DNA of 64,000 bases from Dyella terrae (GCF_004322705.1 NZ_SIZZ01000001.1:620001-684000), one strand, 5' to 3'; shown: positions 1 through 9,516, counted from the stretch's first letter. Notes: a model not told the origin generated them from the letters alone. Made by a program: numbers and translations.

Positions 1-378
1 GTTCGTTACTTCTCGATCATCTATGACGTGATCGACCAGGTGAAGCAGGCCGCTTCGGGTCTTCTGGGCAAGGAAGTGCGCGAAGAGATCATTGGCGTGG
101 CGCAGGTCCGCGAGGTCTTCCGCAGCTCCAAGTTCGGCGCCGTGGCCGGTTGCATGGTCGTCGAAGGTACGGTCAAGCGCAGCAAGCCGATCCGCGTGCT
201 GCGTGACAACACGGTGATCTTCCAGGGCGAACTGGAGTCGCTGCGCCGCTTCAAGGACCTCGTCGACGAAGTCCGCAACGGCATGGAATGCGGTATCGCC
301 GTGAAGCAGTACAACGACGTCAAGGTCGGCGACCAGATCGAGTGCTTCGAGCGTATCGAAGTGGCCCGTACGCTGTAA
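1..378 (+). CDS. infB: Translation initiation factor IF-2, C-terminal fragment
   Basis: This is the last 125 codons of IF-2, the GTPase that places initiator fMet-tRNA on the 30S subunit and promotes subunit joining. The reading frame is open from base 1, so the GTPase domain lies to the left of the window. What remains is the second half of the C-terminal region, including the conserved stretch [15 protein letters not shown] and the fMet-tRNA-binding C2 beta-barrel ([15 protein letters not shown], then a [20 protein letters not shown]-like end). The family normally ends at this point, so the 3' end is intact. It is followed by a strong terminator and then rbfA, the usual proteobacterial order infB-rbfA-truB-rpsO-pnp. 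Confidence 0.95.
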   Translation, partial: VRYFSIIYDVIDQVKQAASGLLGKEVREEIIGVAQVREVFRSSKFGAVAGCMVVEGTVKRSKPIRVLRDNTVIFQGELESLRRFKDLVDEVRNGMECGIAVKQYNDVKVGDQIECFERIEVARTL

Positions 379-437
379 TGACACGAGGCGAGGGATGAGT
401 GGCGTTGCCGCGAACATCCTTCGTCTGGACTTGCAGG

Positions 438-469
438 GGCCCGGACAGCAACCTTGTCCGGGCCTTTTT
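438..469 (+). terminator. Intrinsic terminator after infB
   Basis: A 10-bp GC-rich stem (438-447 with 455-464) with a 7-base loop is followed by five Ts. It lies between infB and rbfA, so at least part of the infB transcript should stop here and rbfA may depend on readthrough or its own promoter. Confidence 0.8.
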
Positions 470-547
470 GCTTGAAATACATCGCCGCCGGCATCGGGCC
501 GGCCGCTCATCGTCCCGGGCATGACGGGGCGCGAAAGGAGTTCTCCC

Positions 548-916
548 ATGCCATCACGTGATTTCAAGCGAACCGACCGCGTGGGCGCCGAGCTGCGCCG
601 CGAAATCGGCTTGCTGGTACACGCCGCCGTGCGCGATCACGGCTTGCCATCGTCAAGCGTTTCGGACGTCGAAGTGACTCGCGATCTCGACGTCGCTACG
701 GTTTGGGTCACGGCCCTCATGCCGGAAAAATCCGCCGAACTGGTGAAGGAGCTCAAGGGCCTCGCCGTGGAGTTCCGCCGCGAACTGTCCCGCTCCATGC
801 GGCTGCGTCGCGTCCCCGAACTGCGCTTCAAGTACGACGACTCGGTCGACAAGGGCGAGCGAATCGAGCAATTGCTTCGCGAGAACCCGACCTCGGCCGA
901 GCCTGAAAACGAGTAA
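548..916 (+). CDS. rbfA: Ribosome-binding factor A
   Basis: RbfA is a KH-type small-subunit assembly factor that binds 30S precursors and helps mature the 5' end of 16S rRNA; it is also needed for growth in the cold. The 122-residue product starts MPSRDFKRTDRVGAELRREI, as the family does, and carries the conserved VTRDLDVATVWVT region. I chose the ATG at 548 because AAAGGAG sits 7 bases upstream; an in-frame ATG at 521 has no such site and would add nine unconserved residues. It lies between infB and truB, the standard context. Confidence 0.93.
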   Translation: MPSRDFKRTDRVGAELRREIGLLVHAAVRDHGLPSSSVSDVEVTRDLDVATVWVTALMPEKSAELVKELKGLAVEFRRELSRSMRLRRVPELRFKYDDSVDKGERIEQLLRENPTSAEPENE

Positions 917-1052
917 CGTAGCTGAATGCCATGGCGCCACTGCGCAGAGGCGTTCGTGCGCTGGCGGCGCATGGACGCTTCCGCCATAGCCCACCGGTGC
1001 GTCATCCCGGCTCCCGCTCGTCCTTATCTTCCAACGGCTGTTCGCTTCACGC

Positions 1053-1991
1053 ATGAAACATTTCCGCGCCCTCCACGGCATCGTCCTGCTCGACAAGCCC
1101 CTGGGCATGAGCTCCAACCAGGCCTTGCAGGCGGCGCGGCGTATGTTCCGTGCGGAAAAGGGCGGTCACACTGGCGCGCTCGATCCCCTGGCAACGGGGT
1201 TGTTGCCGCTGTGTCTTGGCGAAGCCACCAAAATCGCGGGCAGCCTGCTCGGTTCCCGGAAGGCGTACGTAGCGGATTGCCGACTCGGCGTGACGACCAC
1301 GACGGCCGACCTGGAGGGGGATGTCGTCGAGACGCGGCCCGTACCTTCGTTCAGCGACGGGGAGATCGAGCGTGCGCTGGCTCCGTTACGGGGGCGCATC
1401 CTGCAGGTGCCTCCGGTTTACTCTGCGCTCAAGCAGGGCGGGGAGCCGTTGTATGTGAAGGCACGGCGCGGCGAGGTGGTCGATGTACCGCCGCGTGAGG
1501 TGGAAGTGTTCAGGCTTGAGGTCATGTCCCGTACAGCCGACAGCGTCCGCCTTCACGTCGAATGCGGATCCGGTACCTATGTGCGCAGTCTGGCGGTGGA
1601 TTTCGGCGACAACCTTGGCTGTGGCGCCCACCTGACGGGCCTGCGCCGGCTCTGGGTAGAACCGTTCCGCGAGCCCGTTGCCATGGTGACCCTTGATCAG
1701 CTTGCGGCGGCCAGGGAGCAGGGTGATGCCGCACTTTTGCCGCTCCTGTTGCCGCTGGCGGCAGGCCTGGTCGACTGGCCAGCCTTGCACCTGGATGCGG
1801 AACAGAGTCACGGCGTCTCACAGGGGCGCCAGATTTTCCCGGAAGGCGCAGCGGAAGGCCCCTGCGTCGCCTATGCCGATGACGGTCGTCCGCTGGCACT
1901 GTGTGAAGTCAATTCCGACGGAAAGCTCCTCATCCAGCGCGGCTTCAATTTGCCGAAGGTTTCTCCGGCAGAGACGGGGGCGGTGGAGTGA
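1053..1991 (+). CDS. truB: tRNA pseudouridine(55) synthase TruB
   Basis: TruB converts U55 to pseudouridine in the T-loop of nearly all elongator tRNAs. The 312-residue length matches the enterobacterial enzyme. The catalytic motif GGHTGALDPLATG is present with the nucleophilic aspartate at residue 44, and the conserved HGIVLLDKPLGMSSN start is intact. The C-terminal third corresponds to the PUA-like TruB_C region. No strong ribosome binding site precedes the ATG. The gene follows rbfA after 136 bases and precedes rpsO, the usual order. Confidence 0.95.
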   Translation: MKHFRALHGIVLLDKPLGMSSNQALQAARRMFRAEKGGHTGALDPLATGLLPLCLGEATKIAGSLLGSRKAYVADCRLGVTTTTADLEGDVVETRPVPSFSDGEIERALAPLRGRILQVPPVYSALKQGGEPLYVKARRGEVVDVPPREVEVFRLEVMSRTADSVRLHVECGSGTYVRSLAVDFGDNLGCGAHLTGLRRLWVEPFREPVAMVTLDQLAAAREQGDAALLPLLLPLAAGLVDWPALHLDAEQSHGVSQGRQIFPEGAAEGPCVAYADDGRPLALCEVNSDGKLLIQRGFNLPKVSPAETGAVE

Positions 1992-2065
1992 AAAGCCGTT
2001 CCACAGGGTCGCAGGACCCATGAAAACCGTGAGGTCAGCGCCCTAATGGCGTGATTGTCATGGTC

Positions 2066-2095
2066 TTGTTGTAGCGCGCCATGCCTCGGTACAAT
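2066..2095 (+). promoter_or_regulatory. Promoter for rpsO-pnp
   Basis: A -35 element TTGTTG (2066-2071) and a -10 element TACAAT (2090-2095) are separated by 18 bases, predicting a start near 2101. The resulting leader of about 100 bases contains the large hairpin described next. Confidence 0.6.
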
Positions 2096-2128
2096 AGGGC
2101 GCTTGATCCAAAGTAATCATTCATCCAG

Positions 2129-2176
2129 GCGAAGCTTGCGCAACGTCATCCATTGGTGACGTTGCGCAAGCTTCGC
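2129..2176 (+). promoter_or_regulatory. Perfect 20-bp hairpin in the rpsO leader
   Basis: Bases 2129-2148 are exactly complementary to 2157-2176, with an 8-base loop. The stem ends 25 bases before the rpsO start codon, and a run of five Ts follows at 2182-2186. It could act as an attenuator-type terminator, as an RNase III substrate controlling the rpsO-pnp message, or as part of an S15-binding leader. The sequence alone does not decide between these. Confidence 0.7.
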
Positions 2177-2201
2177 ACCCGTTTTTAAGGAAGAGATACC
2201 C

Positions 2202-2471
2202 ATGTCCCTCACCGCAGAACAGACCGGCAAGATCATTGCTGACTTCGGCCGCGTCCCGAACGATACCGGTTCGCCGGAAGTGCAGGTTGCCCTGCTGTCC
2301 GCCCGCATCGAGCACCTGACCGACCATTTCAAGGCCCACAAGCAGGATCATCACTCGCGTCGTGGTCTGCTTAAGCTGGTCAATCAGCGCAAGAGCCTGC
2401 TGGCCTACCTCAAGAAGAACGATCTGGCCCGCTACCAGGCCCTCATCGAACGCCTCGGCCTGCGCCGTTAA
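2202..2471 (+). CDS. rpsO: 30S ribosomal protein S15
   Basis: S15 binds the central domain of 16S rRNA early in 30S assembly and forms the B4 bridge to the 50S subunit. The 89-residue length is standard, and the signature regions ([34 protein letters not shown]) are intact. AAGGAAG lies 8 bases before the ATG. It is cotranscribed with pnp, which starts 18 bases after its stop codon. In enterobacteria S15 represses its own translation through its leader; here the leader holds an unusually long perfect hairpin instead of an obvious pseudoknot. Confidence 0.97.
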   Translation: MSLTAEQTGKIIADFGRVPNDTGSPEVQVALLSARIEHLTDHFKAHKQDHHSRRGLLKLVNQRKSLLAYLKKNDLARYQALIERLGLRR

Positions 2472-2489
2472 TCGGACAAGGACACCACA

Positions 2490-4595
2490 GTGGCGAAAGT
2501 AACCAAGTCATTCCAGTACGGTAATCACGAAGTCACACTGGAGACGGGCGAAATCGCCCGCCAGGCTTCCGGTGCCGTTGTCGTCTCGATGGGCGGCACG
2601 GTCGTCCTGGTGACGGCCGTGGCTGCGGCCAAGGCGCGCGAGGGTCAGGATTTCTTCCCCCTCACCGTCGACTACCAGGAAAAGTTCTACTCCGCCGGTC
2701 GCATTCCCGGTGGTTTCTTCAAGCGCGAAGGCCGTCCGACCGAAAAGGAAACGCTGACCTCGCGCCTGATCGACCGTCCGGTGCGTCCGCTGTTCCCGGA
2801 GGAGTACAAGAACGAAGTCCAGATCATCGCCCAGGTGCTGTCGCTCAACCCCGAGGTTGATGGCGACATCCCCGCGATGCTCGGTGCTTCCGCTGCGCTG
2901 TCGCTCGCCGGCATCCCGTTCAAGGGTCCGATCGGCGCCGCGCGCATTGGCTACGTCAATGGCCAGTACCTGCTGAACCCGTCCGCGACCGAGCTCAAGA
3001 CCTCGGACCTGGACCTGGTCGTCGCCGGTACCGCCAACGCCGTGCTGATGGTGGAATCCGAAGCCAAGCTGCTCAGCGAAGAAGTGATGCTGGGTGCCGT
3101 GGTGTTTGGTCACCAGCAGCTGCAGGCTGCCATTCGCGCCATCGCCGAACTTGCCACCGAAGCCGCCAAGCCGTCGTCCGGCTGGGTTGCCCCGGAGCGC
3201 AACGAGTCGCTGATCGCCGCGCTGAAGGGTGAAGTCGGCAGCAAGCTCGACGAGGCTTTCCAGATCCGCGACAAGATCCAGCGCCGCGATGCGATCGCCG
3301 CGATCAAGTCCGACGTCCTGGACGTGCTGAAGCCGCAGGCTGAAGAGAAGGGCTGGGTGGTTGCCGATCTCGCGAAGGAATTCGCCGAGCTCGAGTACCG
3401 CACCATGCGCGACTCCGTGCTGAAGACCAAGGTCCGCATCGACGGCCGCAACCTGGACGACGTCCGTCCGATCACCGTGCGCGTCGGCGTTCTGCCGCGT
3501 ACCCACGGTTCGGCGCTGTTCACCCGTGGCGAAACCCAGGCGCTGGTCGTTGCCACGCTGGGCACCACGCGTGACTCGCAGATCATCGATGCGCCGGAAG
3601 GCGAGTCGAAGGATCCCTTCCTGTTCCATTACAACTTCCCGCCCTTCTCGGTCGGTGAAGCGGGCCGCTTCGGCGCGCCGAAGCGTCGCGAAATCGGCCA
3701 CGGCCGCCTCGCCAAGCGCGGCGTGCAGGCTGTGAAGCCGAGCATCGAAGAGTTCCCGTACGTGCTGCGCGTGGTCTCGGAAATCACCGAATCCAACGGT
3801 TCCTCGTCGATGGCCTCGGTCTGCGGTTCCTCGCTGGCCATGATGGACGCCGGCGTGCCGCTGAAGGCTCCGGTGGCCGGTATCGCCATGGGCCTGGTCA
3901 AGGAGGGCAGCGACTTCGTCGTGCTGTCCGACATCCTGGGTGATGAAGATCACCTCGGCGACATGGACTTCAAGGTGGCCGGTAGCGCCGACGGTATCTC
4001 CGCGCTGCAGATGGACATCAAGATCGACGGCATCACCGAAGAGATCATGAAGGTGGCGCTGGAGCAGGCCAAGCGTGGTCGTCTGCATATCCTCGGTGAG
4101 ATGGCCAAGGTCATCAGCACGCCGCGTTCGGAGATGAGCGAGTACGCCCCGCGCCTGCTCACCATCAAGATCCATCCGGACAAGATCCGCGAAGTCATCG
4201 GCAAGGGTGGCGCGACCATCCGTTCGATCACCGAAGAAACCGGCACCACCATCGACATCAGCGACGATGGCACGGTCGTGATCGCTTCGGTCAACCGCCA
4301 GGCGGCTGACGAAGCGAAGAAGCGCATCGAGCAGATTGTGTCCGACGTCGAGCCGGGTCGCATCTACGAAGGCAAGGTTGCCAAGCTGATGGATTTCGGC
4401 GCCTTCGTGACGATCCTGCCGGGCAAGGACGGTCTGGTGCACGTGTCGCAGATCTCCAACGAGCGCGTCGAGAAGGTCTCGGACAAGCTCAAGGAAGGCG
4501 ATATCGTCAAGGTCAAGGTGCTGGAAGTGGACAAGCAGGGTCGCATCCGCCTGTCGATGAAGGCCGTGGCCGAGGACGAGGGCGCAAGCGCCTGA
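2490..4595 (+). CDS. pnp: Polyribonucleotide nucleotidyltransferase (PNPase)
   Basis: PNPase is the phosphorolytic 3'-5' exoribonuclease that degrades mRNA, alone or in the RNA degradosome. The 701-residue protein has two RNase PH domains joined by a helical linker, a KH domain (about residues 555-615, with the [10 protein letters not shown] loop) and a C-terminal S1 domain (about 622-692). It starts with GTG at 2490, preceded by AAGGA at 7 bases. The gap after rpsO is only 18 bases, so the RNase III hairpin used for pnp autoregulation in E. coli has no room here; the rpsO leader hairpin is the only candidate in this transcript. A strong terminator follows. Confidence 0.97.
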   Translation: MAKVTKSFQYGNHEVTLETGEIARQASGAVVVSMGGTVVLVTAVAAAKAREGQDFFPLTVDYQEKFYSAGRIPGGFFKREGRPTEKETLTSRLIDRPVRPLFPEEYKNEVQIIAQVLSLNPEVDGDIPAMLGASAALSLAGIPFKGPIGAARIGYVNGQYLLNPSATELKTSDLDLVVAGTANAVLMVESEAKLLSEEVMLGAVVFGHQQLQAAIRAIAELATEAAKPSSGWVAPERNESLIAALKGEVGSKLDEAFQIRDKIQRRDAIAAIKSDVLDVLKPQAEEKGWVVADLAKEFAELEYRTMRDSVLKTKVRIDGRNLDDVRPITVRVGVLPRTHGSALFTRGETQALVVATLGTTRDSQIIDAPEGESKDPFLFHYNFPPFSVGEAGRFGAPKRREIGHGRLAKRGVQAVKPSIEEFPYVLRVVSEITESNGSSSMASVCGSSLAMMDAGVPLKAPVAGIAMGLVKEGSDFVVLSDILGDEDHLGDMDFKVAGSADGISALQMDIKIDGITEEIMKVALEQAKRGRLHILGEMAKVISTPRSEMSEYAPRLLTIKIHPDKIREVIGKGGATIRSITEETGTTIDISDDGTVVIASVNRQAADEAKKRIEQIVSDVEPGRIYEGKVAKLMDFGAFVTILPGKDGLVHVSQISNERVEKVSDKLKEGDIVKVKVLEVDKQGRIRLSMKAVAEDEGASA

Positions 4596-4621
4596 GTCAT
4601 CAGCACAACGCGTTAGGAAAA

Positions 4622-4647
4622 GGCCCGGCATTGCCGGGCCTTTTTTT
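4622..4647 (+). terminator. Terminator after pnp
   Basis: An 8-bp GC stem (4622-4629 with 4633-4640) with a 3-base loop is followed by seven Ts. The core GCCCGGCATTGCCGGGC recurs exactly in the terminator after gyrA. Confidence 0.9.
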
Positions 4648-4719
4648 GCCTCGGGAATGCGCTCCCGTGCAGTCGGCATTTGCTAGGATGACCCGGCAAC
4701 GTGTTGAGGATGCACAGCG

Positions 4720-5775
4720 ATGACAGACCAGGCCGGCGACTTCCTGAAGCAGTACCAGTCCATGGTGCAGCAATCCTGGGACCACTGGATGCAGACCATG
4801 CAGCCGGGTATGCGCGGCGCCATGCCTCACGCGACCCACGCCCAGGGTGACGACCTGCTCGAGCGCATGATGCATGGCCTCAAGGGTTACAGCGACTGGC
4901 TGCAGTCAGCAGCGACCAGCGGCGTTGTGGGGACGTCTCCCGATGACTGGCAGGCGTCCTTGCGCCAGTTGTTCACAGGCACCAACCCGCCCTTTGCCCA
5001 GGCCTTTGGCGGCATCGACAGCTCGGCTGCGCAAGGCTTTGCCCAGCAATGGCAAAACTGGCTGCAGGCCATGCAGGCGCCAAACATCCCGGACATGAGC
5101 CAGCTTGGCGACATGCCGGCCTTCGGGTACACGCGCGAGCGCCAGATGCAGCATCAGGCACTCCTGAACGCCATGCGCGAGTACCTTGAGACTTACTCCC
5201 GTTACCAGTCTTTGCTCGCCCGGGCCAACGCCGAAGGCTTCGAACTTCTGCAGCAGAAGCTCGCCCAGCAGGACGGCGCCGCGCGCCCGGTTGAATCGCT
5301 GAAGGCGCTTTATGACCAATGGGTCGACGCCGTTGAGGATGCCTACGGCGAGATCGCACTGTCGGATGAATTCCGGCAGGCGTATGGCGCAATGGTCAAT
5401 GCGCAGATGCATGTGCGCAAACTCCAGCAGGAACAGCTTGAGGCGCTTTGCCGCGAGCTGGGCATGCCCACGCGGAGCGAAGTCTCCTCGTTGGGCAAAC
5501 GGGTGCAGGAACTGCGCCGTGAACTGCGCGCCAATCAATCCCAGGCGATGGCTGATGCCGTTCGAGACAAGGACATCGCTGCACTGCGTGCCGAACTGGC
5601 TGCACTCAAGCGTCAGTCCAGTCCGCGCACCGAAACGGCACCGGCGAAAAAGACGACGACCCGCCGCGAGGACGTCGCGCTCGACAGCGATGCAAAGCGT
5701 ACGCGCAAGACCGCCGCGGCACGTCGCACCACTACCACCAGCGCAGCGCGTGGCACGCCGCGCAAGCGCAAGTAA
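4720..5775 (+). CDS. phaE: Class III PHA synthase subunit PhaE
   Basis: PhaE is the non-catalytic partner of PhaC in class III polyhydroxyalkanoate synthases and acts on the granule surface. The 351-residue product has the typical start (MTDQAGDFLKQYQSMVQQSW), the FGYTRERQMQ region and the helical core ending near residue 300. The last ~45 residues form a Lys/Arg/Thr/Ala-rich tail (KKTTTRRED, then TRKTAAARRTTTT and TPRKRK). That tail looks like nucleoid-binding, histone H1-like tails and may tether granules to DNA (inference). phaC starts 12 bases after the stop, so the two are cotranscribed. Confidence 0.88.
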   Translation: MTDQAGDFLKQYQSMVQQSWDHWMQTMQPGMRGAMPHATHAQGDDLLERMMHGLKGYSDWLQSAATSGVVGTSPDDWQASLRQLFTGTNPPFAQAFGGIDSSAAQGFAQQWQNWLQAMQAPNIPDMSQLGDMPAFGYTRERQMQHQALLNAMREYLETYSRYQSLLARANAEGFELLQQKLAQQDGAARPVESLKALYDQWVDAVEDAYGEIALSDEFRQAYGAMVNAQMHVRKLQQEQLEALCRELGMPTRSEVSSLGKRVQELRRELRANQSQAMADAVRDKDIAALRAELAALKRQSSPRTETAPAKKTTTRREDVALDSDAKRTRKTAAARRTTTTSAARGTPRKRK

Positions 5776-5787
5776 GAGTCCATCACG

Positions 5788-6855
5788 ATGACGCCGCTAC
5801 GCATCGATCCCGCCAAGGTCCTTGGCGAAATCGCCGCCTTCCAGCGCAAGCTGACGGCTGGCATGGAAAGCCTGCACGGCCTGCATGAGCCGGAATACGC
5901 GAACACGCCGCGCGAAGCGGTGTATCGCGAAGACAAGCTCACGGTCTGGCACATGAAGGGGAGCGGCAAGCCAACGGCCAAGACCCCCTTGCTGATCGTC
6001 TATGCACTGGTCAATACCGTGTGGATGACCGATCTGCAAGATGATCGCTCCCTCGTGCGCAACCTGCTGGAGCAGGGCGAAGACGTCTACCTGATCGACT
6101 GGGGCTATCCCGACGGCGCCGATCGCTGGCTCACGCTGGACGACTACATCAATGGCTATCTCGATCGCTGTGTCGATGTCGTGCGCAAGCGCCACGGTCT
6201 CCCGTCGATCAATCTGCTCGGCATCTGCCAGGGCGGCGCATTCTCGCTGTGCTATACCGCGCTGCACGCAGAGAAAGTGAAAAACCTGATCACCATGGTC
6301 ACGCCGGTGGATTTCCAGACGCCGGACAACATGCTCTCGCACTGGGTGCAGGACATGGACGTGGACCTGTTCGTCGACACGCTGGGCAACATTCCCGCCG
6401 AGCTGATGAACTACGTTTACCTGACGCTCAAGCCCGTTCGCCTCAACCAGCAGAAGTATGTGGGCCTGGTCGACATCCTCGATAATCGCAAGGAGCTGGA
6501 GAATTTCCTGCGCATGGAGCGCTGGATCTTCGATTCGCCGGATCAGGCGGGCGAGGCGTTCCGCGAGTTCATCAAGGATTTCTACCAGGGAAACAAGCTT
6601 GTGAAGGGTGACCTGACGATCGGCAACCAGCCCGTTGACCTTGGCATGATCACGCAGCCCGTGCTCAACGTGTTCGCGGAGCAGGATCATCTTGTGCCGC
6701 CGGATGCGTCGCGTGCGCTGGGCCGTCTCGTGGGAACGACCGACTACACGCAGCTGGCCTTCAAGGGCGGACATATTGGCATCTACGTGTCGGGTCGTGC
6801 GCAGCGCGAAGTGCCGCCAGCCATTCACCAATGGCTGACTGAACGCGATAACTGA
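5788..6855 (+). CDS. phaC: Class III PHA synthase catalytic subunit PhaC
   Basis: PhaC polymerises (R)-3-hydroxyacyl-CoA into storage polyester. At 355 residues it has the length typical of class III enzymes. The lipase-like box GICQGG holds the nucleophilic Cys147; the catalytic Asp lies in AEQDHLVPP and the His in GGHIGIYVSG. Its partner phaE is directly upstream. No phaA, phaB or phasin gene is present in the window, so precursor supply must be encoded elsewhere. Confidence 0.93.
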   Translation: MTPLRIDPAKVLGEIAAFQRKLTAGMESLHGLHEPEYANTPREAVYREDKLTVWHMKGSGKPTAKTPLLIVYALVNTVWMTDLQDDRSLVRNLLEQGEDVYLIDWGYPDGADRWLTLDDYINGYLDRCVDVVRKRHGLPSINLLGICQGGAFSLCYTALHAEKVKNLITMVTPVDFQTPDNMLSHWVQDMDVDLFVDTLGNIPAELMNYVYLTLKPVRLNQQKYVGLVDILDNRKELENFLRMERWIFDSPDQAGEAFREFIKDFYQGNKLVKGDLTIGNQPVDLGMITQPVLNVFAEQDHLVPPDASRALGRLVGTTDYTQLAFKGGHIGIYVSGRAQREVPPAIHQWLTERDN

Positions 6856-6876
6856 GTCAGCCTGATCGTGGATGGC

Positions 6877-6911
6877 CAACAGGGCCCGACGCGCGTCGGG
6901 CCTTGTTGTTT
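6877..6911. terminator. Bidirectional terminator between phaC and the beta-propeller gene
   Basis: A 14-bp stem (6877-6890 with 6895-6908, one G-T pair) with a 4-base loop lies between two convergent genes, with T-rich sequence on the plus side. Confidence 0.75.
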
Positions 6912-6921
6912 CTGGTATCGG

Positions 6922-7830
6922 TCAGCGTCGCGCTTCTTCGGTCAGTGGGGTTGATCTGAGCGGGCATGTGGGTGGCCACGCTTCGTTGCCCTCCCGGTGC
7001 CAAACGAAGAACTCGCCCGACTTCGGGCCTTTCGTATCGCGCGCAAACATCAATGTGCGGCCGCTCGGTGAGAACGTCGAGCCAATCTCCGTGCCGTTGA
7101 CTCCCACCGGTGGTCCAAGCTTATGTTTGGACGTCCAAACGCCGTCCTTGAGCCGGCTTTCGTAAAGCCCGTCGCCAGCCATCACGACCAGGCGGCTGCC
7201 GTCGGGCGAGGGCAGGGGTTCGTACTCGTCATCGCTCGTGTTGATGTTGGGGCCGAGATTTTCGACGCGCCAGATGCCCTGGGCATCCTGGCGTGCGCGC
7301 CAGATATCGGTTTTGCCATGGCCGCCAGGGCGATCCGATCCGAAGTAGAGCCAGCCATCGGAGCCCGGTCGCGGAAACCATTCCTGGCCGCTCGAATTGA
7401 CGGGCTCAGGCAGACGCTGCGGTTCGCCCCACGTGCCATCGGCACCCCGGTCAACGCGCCAGATATCGAGATCCTTGCGATGCACGCCATCGGTCGAGCG
7501 AGTGGAAATGAAGTACAGGTGTTTGCCATCGGGCGTGATGAACGGATCGGCTTCGACGCCGTCGCCAGCAAAGGACGCATCGAGTGGGGTCGACCAGCCA
7601 TCATCCTGGCAATGGCTGACCATGATGCGCCAGCCTTTGAACTGTGGTGTGCTGCGAACAAAGTAGAACGCGTGATCCACCGGATCGAAGGCGCCGTGTG
7701 ATTCGAACATCGGCGAGCTGATCGCGGATGGTGCCCAGGTGGCTGCCGCAGGGATCTTGTCGGCGGCCCAGTTGGGCGACGCAGCGACTGACAAGGCAAG
7801 CGCGAACACCATTTTATGGGCGGCAGGCAT
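6922..7830 (-). CDS. Exported TolB/PD40-type beta-propeller protein
   Basis: The 302-residue product begins with a signal peptide (hydrophobic ALALSVAASP, likely cleaved near NWAAD). It then consists of repeated PD40/WD40-like blades with the family hallmarks: DPFITPDGKHLYFIS, EWFPRPGSDGWLYFGSDR, EYEPLPSPDGSRLVV and STFSPSGRTLMFA. Such propellers are common in TolB and in periplasmic binding proteins, but there is no TolB N-terminal domain and no tol gene nearby, so the role is unknown. The gene is transcribed alone, convergent with phaC and divergent from mtnA. Confidence 0.75.
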   Translation of the reverse strand: MPAAHKMVFALALSVAASPNWAADKIPAAATWAPSAISSPMFESHGAFDPVDHAFYFVRSTPQFKGWRIMVSHCQDDGWSTPLDASFAGDGVEADPFITPDGKHLYFISTRSTDGVHRKDLDIWRVDRGADGTWGEPQRLPEPVNSSGQEWFPRPGSDGWLYFGSDRPGGHGKTDIWRARQDAQGIWRVENLGPNINTSDDEYEPLPSPDGSRLVVMAGDGLYESRLKDGVWTSKHKLGPPVGVNGTEIGSTFSPSGRTLMFARDTKGPKSGEFFVWHREGNEAWPPTCPLRSTPLTEEARR

Positions 7831-7947
7831 TCTGAGCTCCGGCTTCGGGCCATGGACGGGCCCATCCTAAGGAGGCAGTCCAGTCAGCGTATGTGCCGTA
7901 CCGCATGCTAGGCTTTCAACCTTCCCGATCGACGTTTCAAGCACCAC

Positions 7948-8970
7948 ATGACTGCATCCCCCGCGACCTCCCACGACACCATCCGCGCCGTTCAGTGGCA
8001 GGGCGACCATCTGCGCCTTCTCGACCAGCGCCTGTTGCCGCGCGAGGAGCGCTGGATCGACTGCCGCAACGCGGGTGAGGTGACCCAGGCCATCCGTGAC
8101 CTCGCCGTTCGTGGTGCGCCAGCCATCGGTATCGCCGCAGCCTGGGGCGTCGTCCTGGCGGCCCAGCAGGGTGCCGAGCTGGATCAGGCGCTGGCCCAGC
8201 TCCGTGCCGCGCGTCCGACGGCCGTGAATCTGATGTGGGCCCTGGATCGCATGAAGGGCCGTATCGCGGCCGGCGCCGATGTTGTGGCGCTGGAGCGTGA
8301 GGCGCAGGCGATCCAGGATGAGGATCTGGCCGCCAATCGCCACATGGGTGAGCTGGGCGCCGCGCTGATTGTCCCGGGCTCGGGCGTGATGACCCATTGC
8401 AACACCGGGTCGCTCGCCACGGCCGGCTATGGCACCGCCCTTGGCGTGATTCGCGCTGGCGTCAGCGCCGGACGGATCGAGCAGGTCTTTGCCGGTGAAA
8501 CGCGTCCGTGGCAGCAGGGTGCACGCCTGACCATGTGGGAACTGGTGCGTGACGGCATTCCCGCCAGGTTGATCGCCGATTCGGCGGCCTCGCACCTGAT
8601 GCGTTCGGGTGTCGTCCAGTGGGTGATCGTCGGCGCCGATCGCATTGCAGCCAACGGCGATACCGCCAACAAGATTGGTACCTATCAGCTGGCCATTGCC
8701 GCGCGCCATCACGGCGTGAAGTTCATGGTGGTGGCGCCTTCGTCCACGGTCGACATGGCGACGGCAAACGGCGACGACATCGAAATCGAACTGCGTGACG
8801 CAGCCGAGCTGCTCTCCGTAGCCGGCCAGCGCACCGTGGTTGACGGTGCCGATGCCTGGAACCCGGTGTTTGATGTGACGCCAGCCGAACTGATCGACGC
8901 TATCGTCACTGAGCGCGGGGTGATCGAGCGGCCGAATGCCAAGGCCATGCAAGCGATGTTCGGTCACTGA
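7948..8970 (+). CDS. mtnA: S-methyl-5-thioribose-1-phosphate isomerase
   Basis: MtnA converts methylthioribose-1-phosphate to methylthioribulose-1-phosphate in the methionine salvage pathway. The 340-residue protein has the N-terminal [13 protein letters not shown] motif, the catalytic cysteine in [10 protein letters not shown] and the catalytic aspartate in [20 protein letters not shown]. No other salvage gene (mtnB, C, D, P) is in the window. Its stop codon overlaps the next start by one base (TGATG), so the GtrA-like protein is translationally coupled to it. The start at 7948 has no clear ribosome binding site. Confidence 0.93.
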   Translation: MTASPATSHDTIRAVQWQGDHLRLLDQRLLPREERWIDCRNAGEVTQAIRDLAVRGAPAIGIAAAWGVVLAAQQGAELDQALAQLRAARPTAVNLMWALDRMKGRIAAGADVVALEREAQAIQDEDLAANRHMGELGAALIVPGSGVMTHCNTGSLATAGYGTALGVIRAGVSAGRIEQVFAGETRPWQQGARLTMWELVRDGIPARLIADSAASHLMRSGVVQWVIVGADRIAANGDTANKIGTYQLAIAARHHGVKFMVVAPSSTVDMATANGDDIEIELRDAAELLSVAGQRTVVDGADAWNPVFDVTPAELIDAIVTERGVIERPNAKAMQAMFGH

Positions 8971-9377
8971 TGCTGCGTCGCGAAGCGGCCATGTTTGCGG
9001 TTGGGGGCGTCATCGGCCTGGTGGTCGATGCCGGCGTCGTCCAGTTGCTGGTGACCTTTGCCGGCTGGAACGCCTACGGCGCGCGCGTCGTTTCGTTCCT
9101 GCTCGCGGCGACGGCGACATGGGTGTGGAACCGTCGGGTAACGTTCGCTGCACGCAGGAGTGGCCGTTCAGTGCTGTCGGAATGGGGTCACTGGATGGGT
9201 CTCATGACCGCCGGTGCACTCGTCAACTACGCCGTTTACGCGGGCCTGTTGGCCGGCTTTCCCTGGTTGTACCGGTGGCCGGCCATCGCGGTCACCGCGG
9301 GTTCCGTCGTGGCGGCACTGGTCAATTTTTCGACAGCCCGCGGCGTGCTTTTCAGGCGTTCCAAATCCAGTGCGTAA
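8970..9377 (+). CDS. GtrA-family membrane protein
   Basis: A 135-residue protein with four predicted membrane segments (around MFAVGGVIGLVVDAGVVQLL, VVSFLLAATATWVWN, GLMTAGALVNYAVYAGLLAG and AIAVTAGSVVAALVNF). The family signature WNRRVTFA at the second segment and NFSTARGVLFRR at the end are present. GtrA proteins are proposed to flip polyprenyl-linked sugars or help cell-wall glycosylation, but no glycosyltransferase is adjacent. It overlaps the stop codon of mtnA by one base, so it is probably translated from the mtnA message. Confidence 0.8.
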   Translation: MLRREAAMFAVGGVIGLVVDAGVVQLLVTFAGWNAYGARVVSFLLAATATWVWNRRVTFAARRSGRSVLSEWGHWMGLMTAGALVNYAVYAGLLAGFPWLYRWPAIAVTAGSVVAALVNFSTARGVLFRRSKSSA

Positions 9378-9410
9378 CGCACTGATTTTACTGGTAAAAA
9401 TACTGTCGTT

Positions 9411-9438
9411 TTGACGGCGATTCTGGTACACTTATCGC
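9411..9438 (+). promoter_or_regulatory. Probable gyrA promoter region
   Basis: Two overlapping readings are possible: an extended -10 element TGGTACACT (9424-9432), or TTGACG (9411-9416) with TATCGC (9433-9438) at a 16-base spacing. Either predicts a start near 9440 and a leader of about 75 bases. Confidence 0.4.
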
Positions 9439-9516
9439 ATTGTGTCCGGGCTGTCTGCGCGCGGGGGAAATCATGCGCGCCGAGGGGTCTTTTATCTTCA
9501 TCAGGGAAGCCGATTG

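Noticed and set aside
2508-4679. 723-codon open frame on the minus strand opposite pnp
   Set aside because: It mirrors the codon pattern of pnp in GC-rich DNA, its product is His/Asp/Arg-rich without any domain, and pnp is certain.
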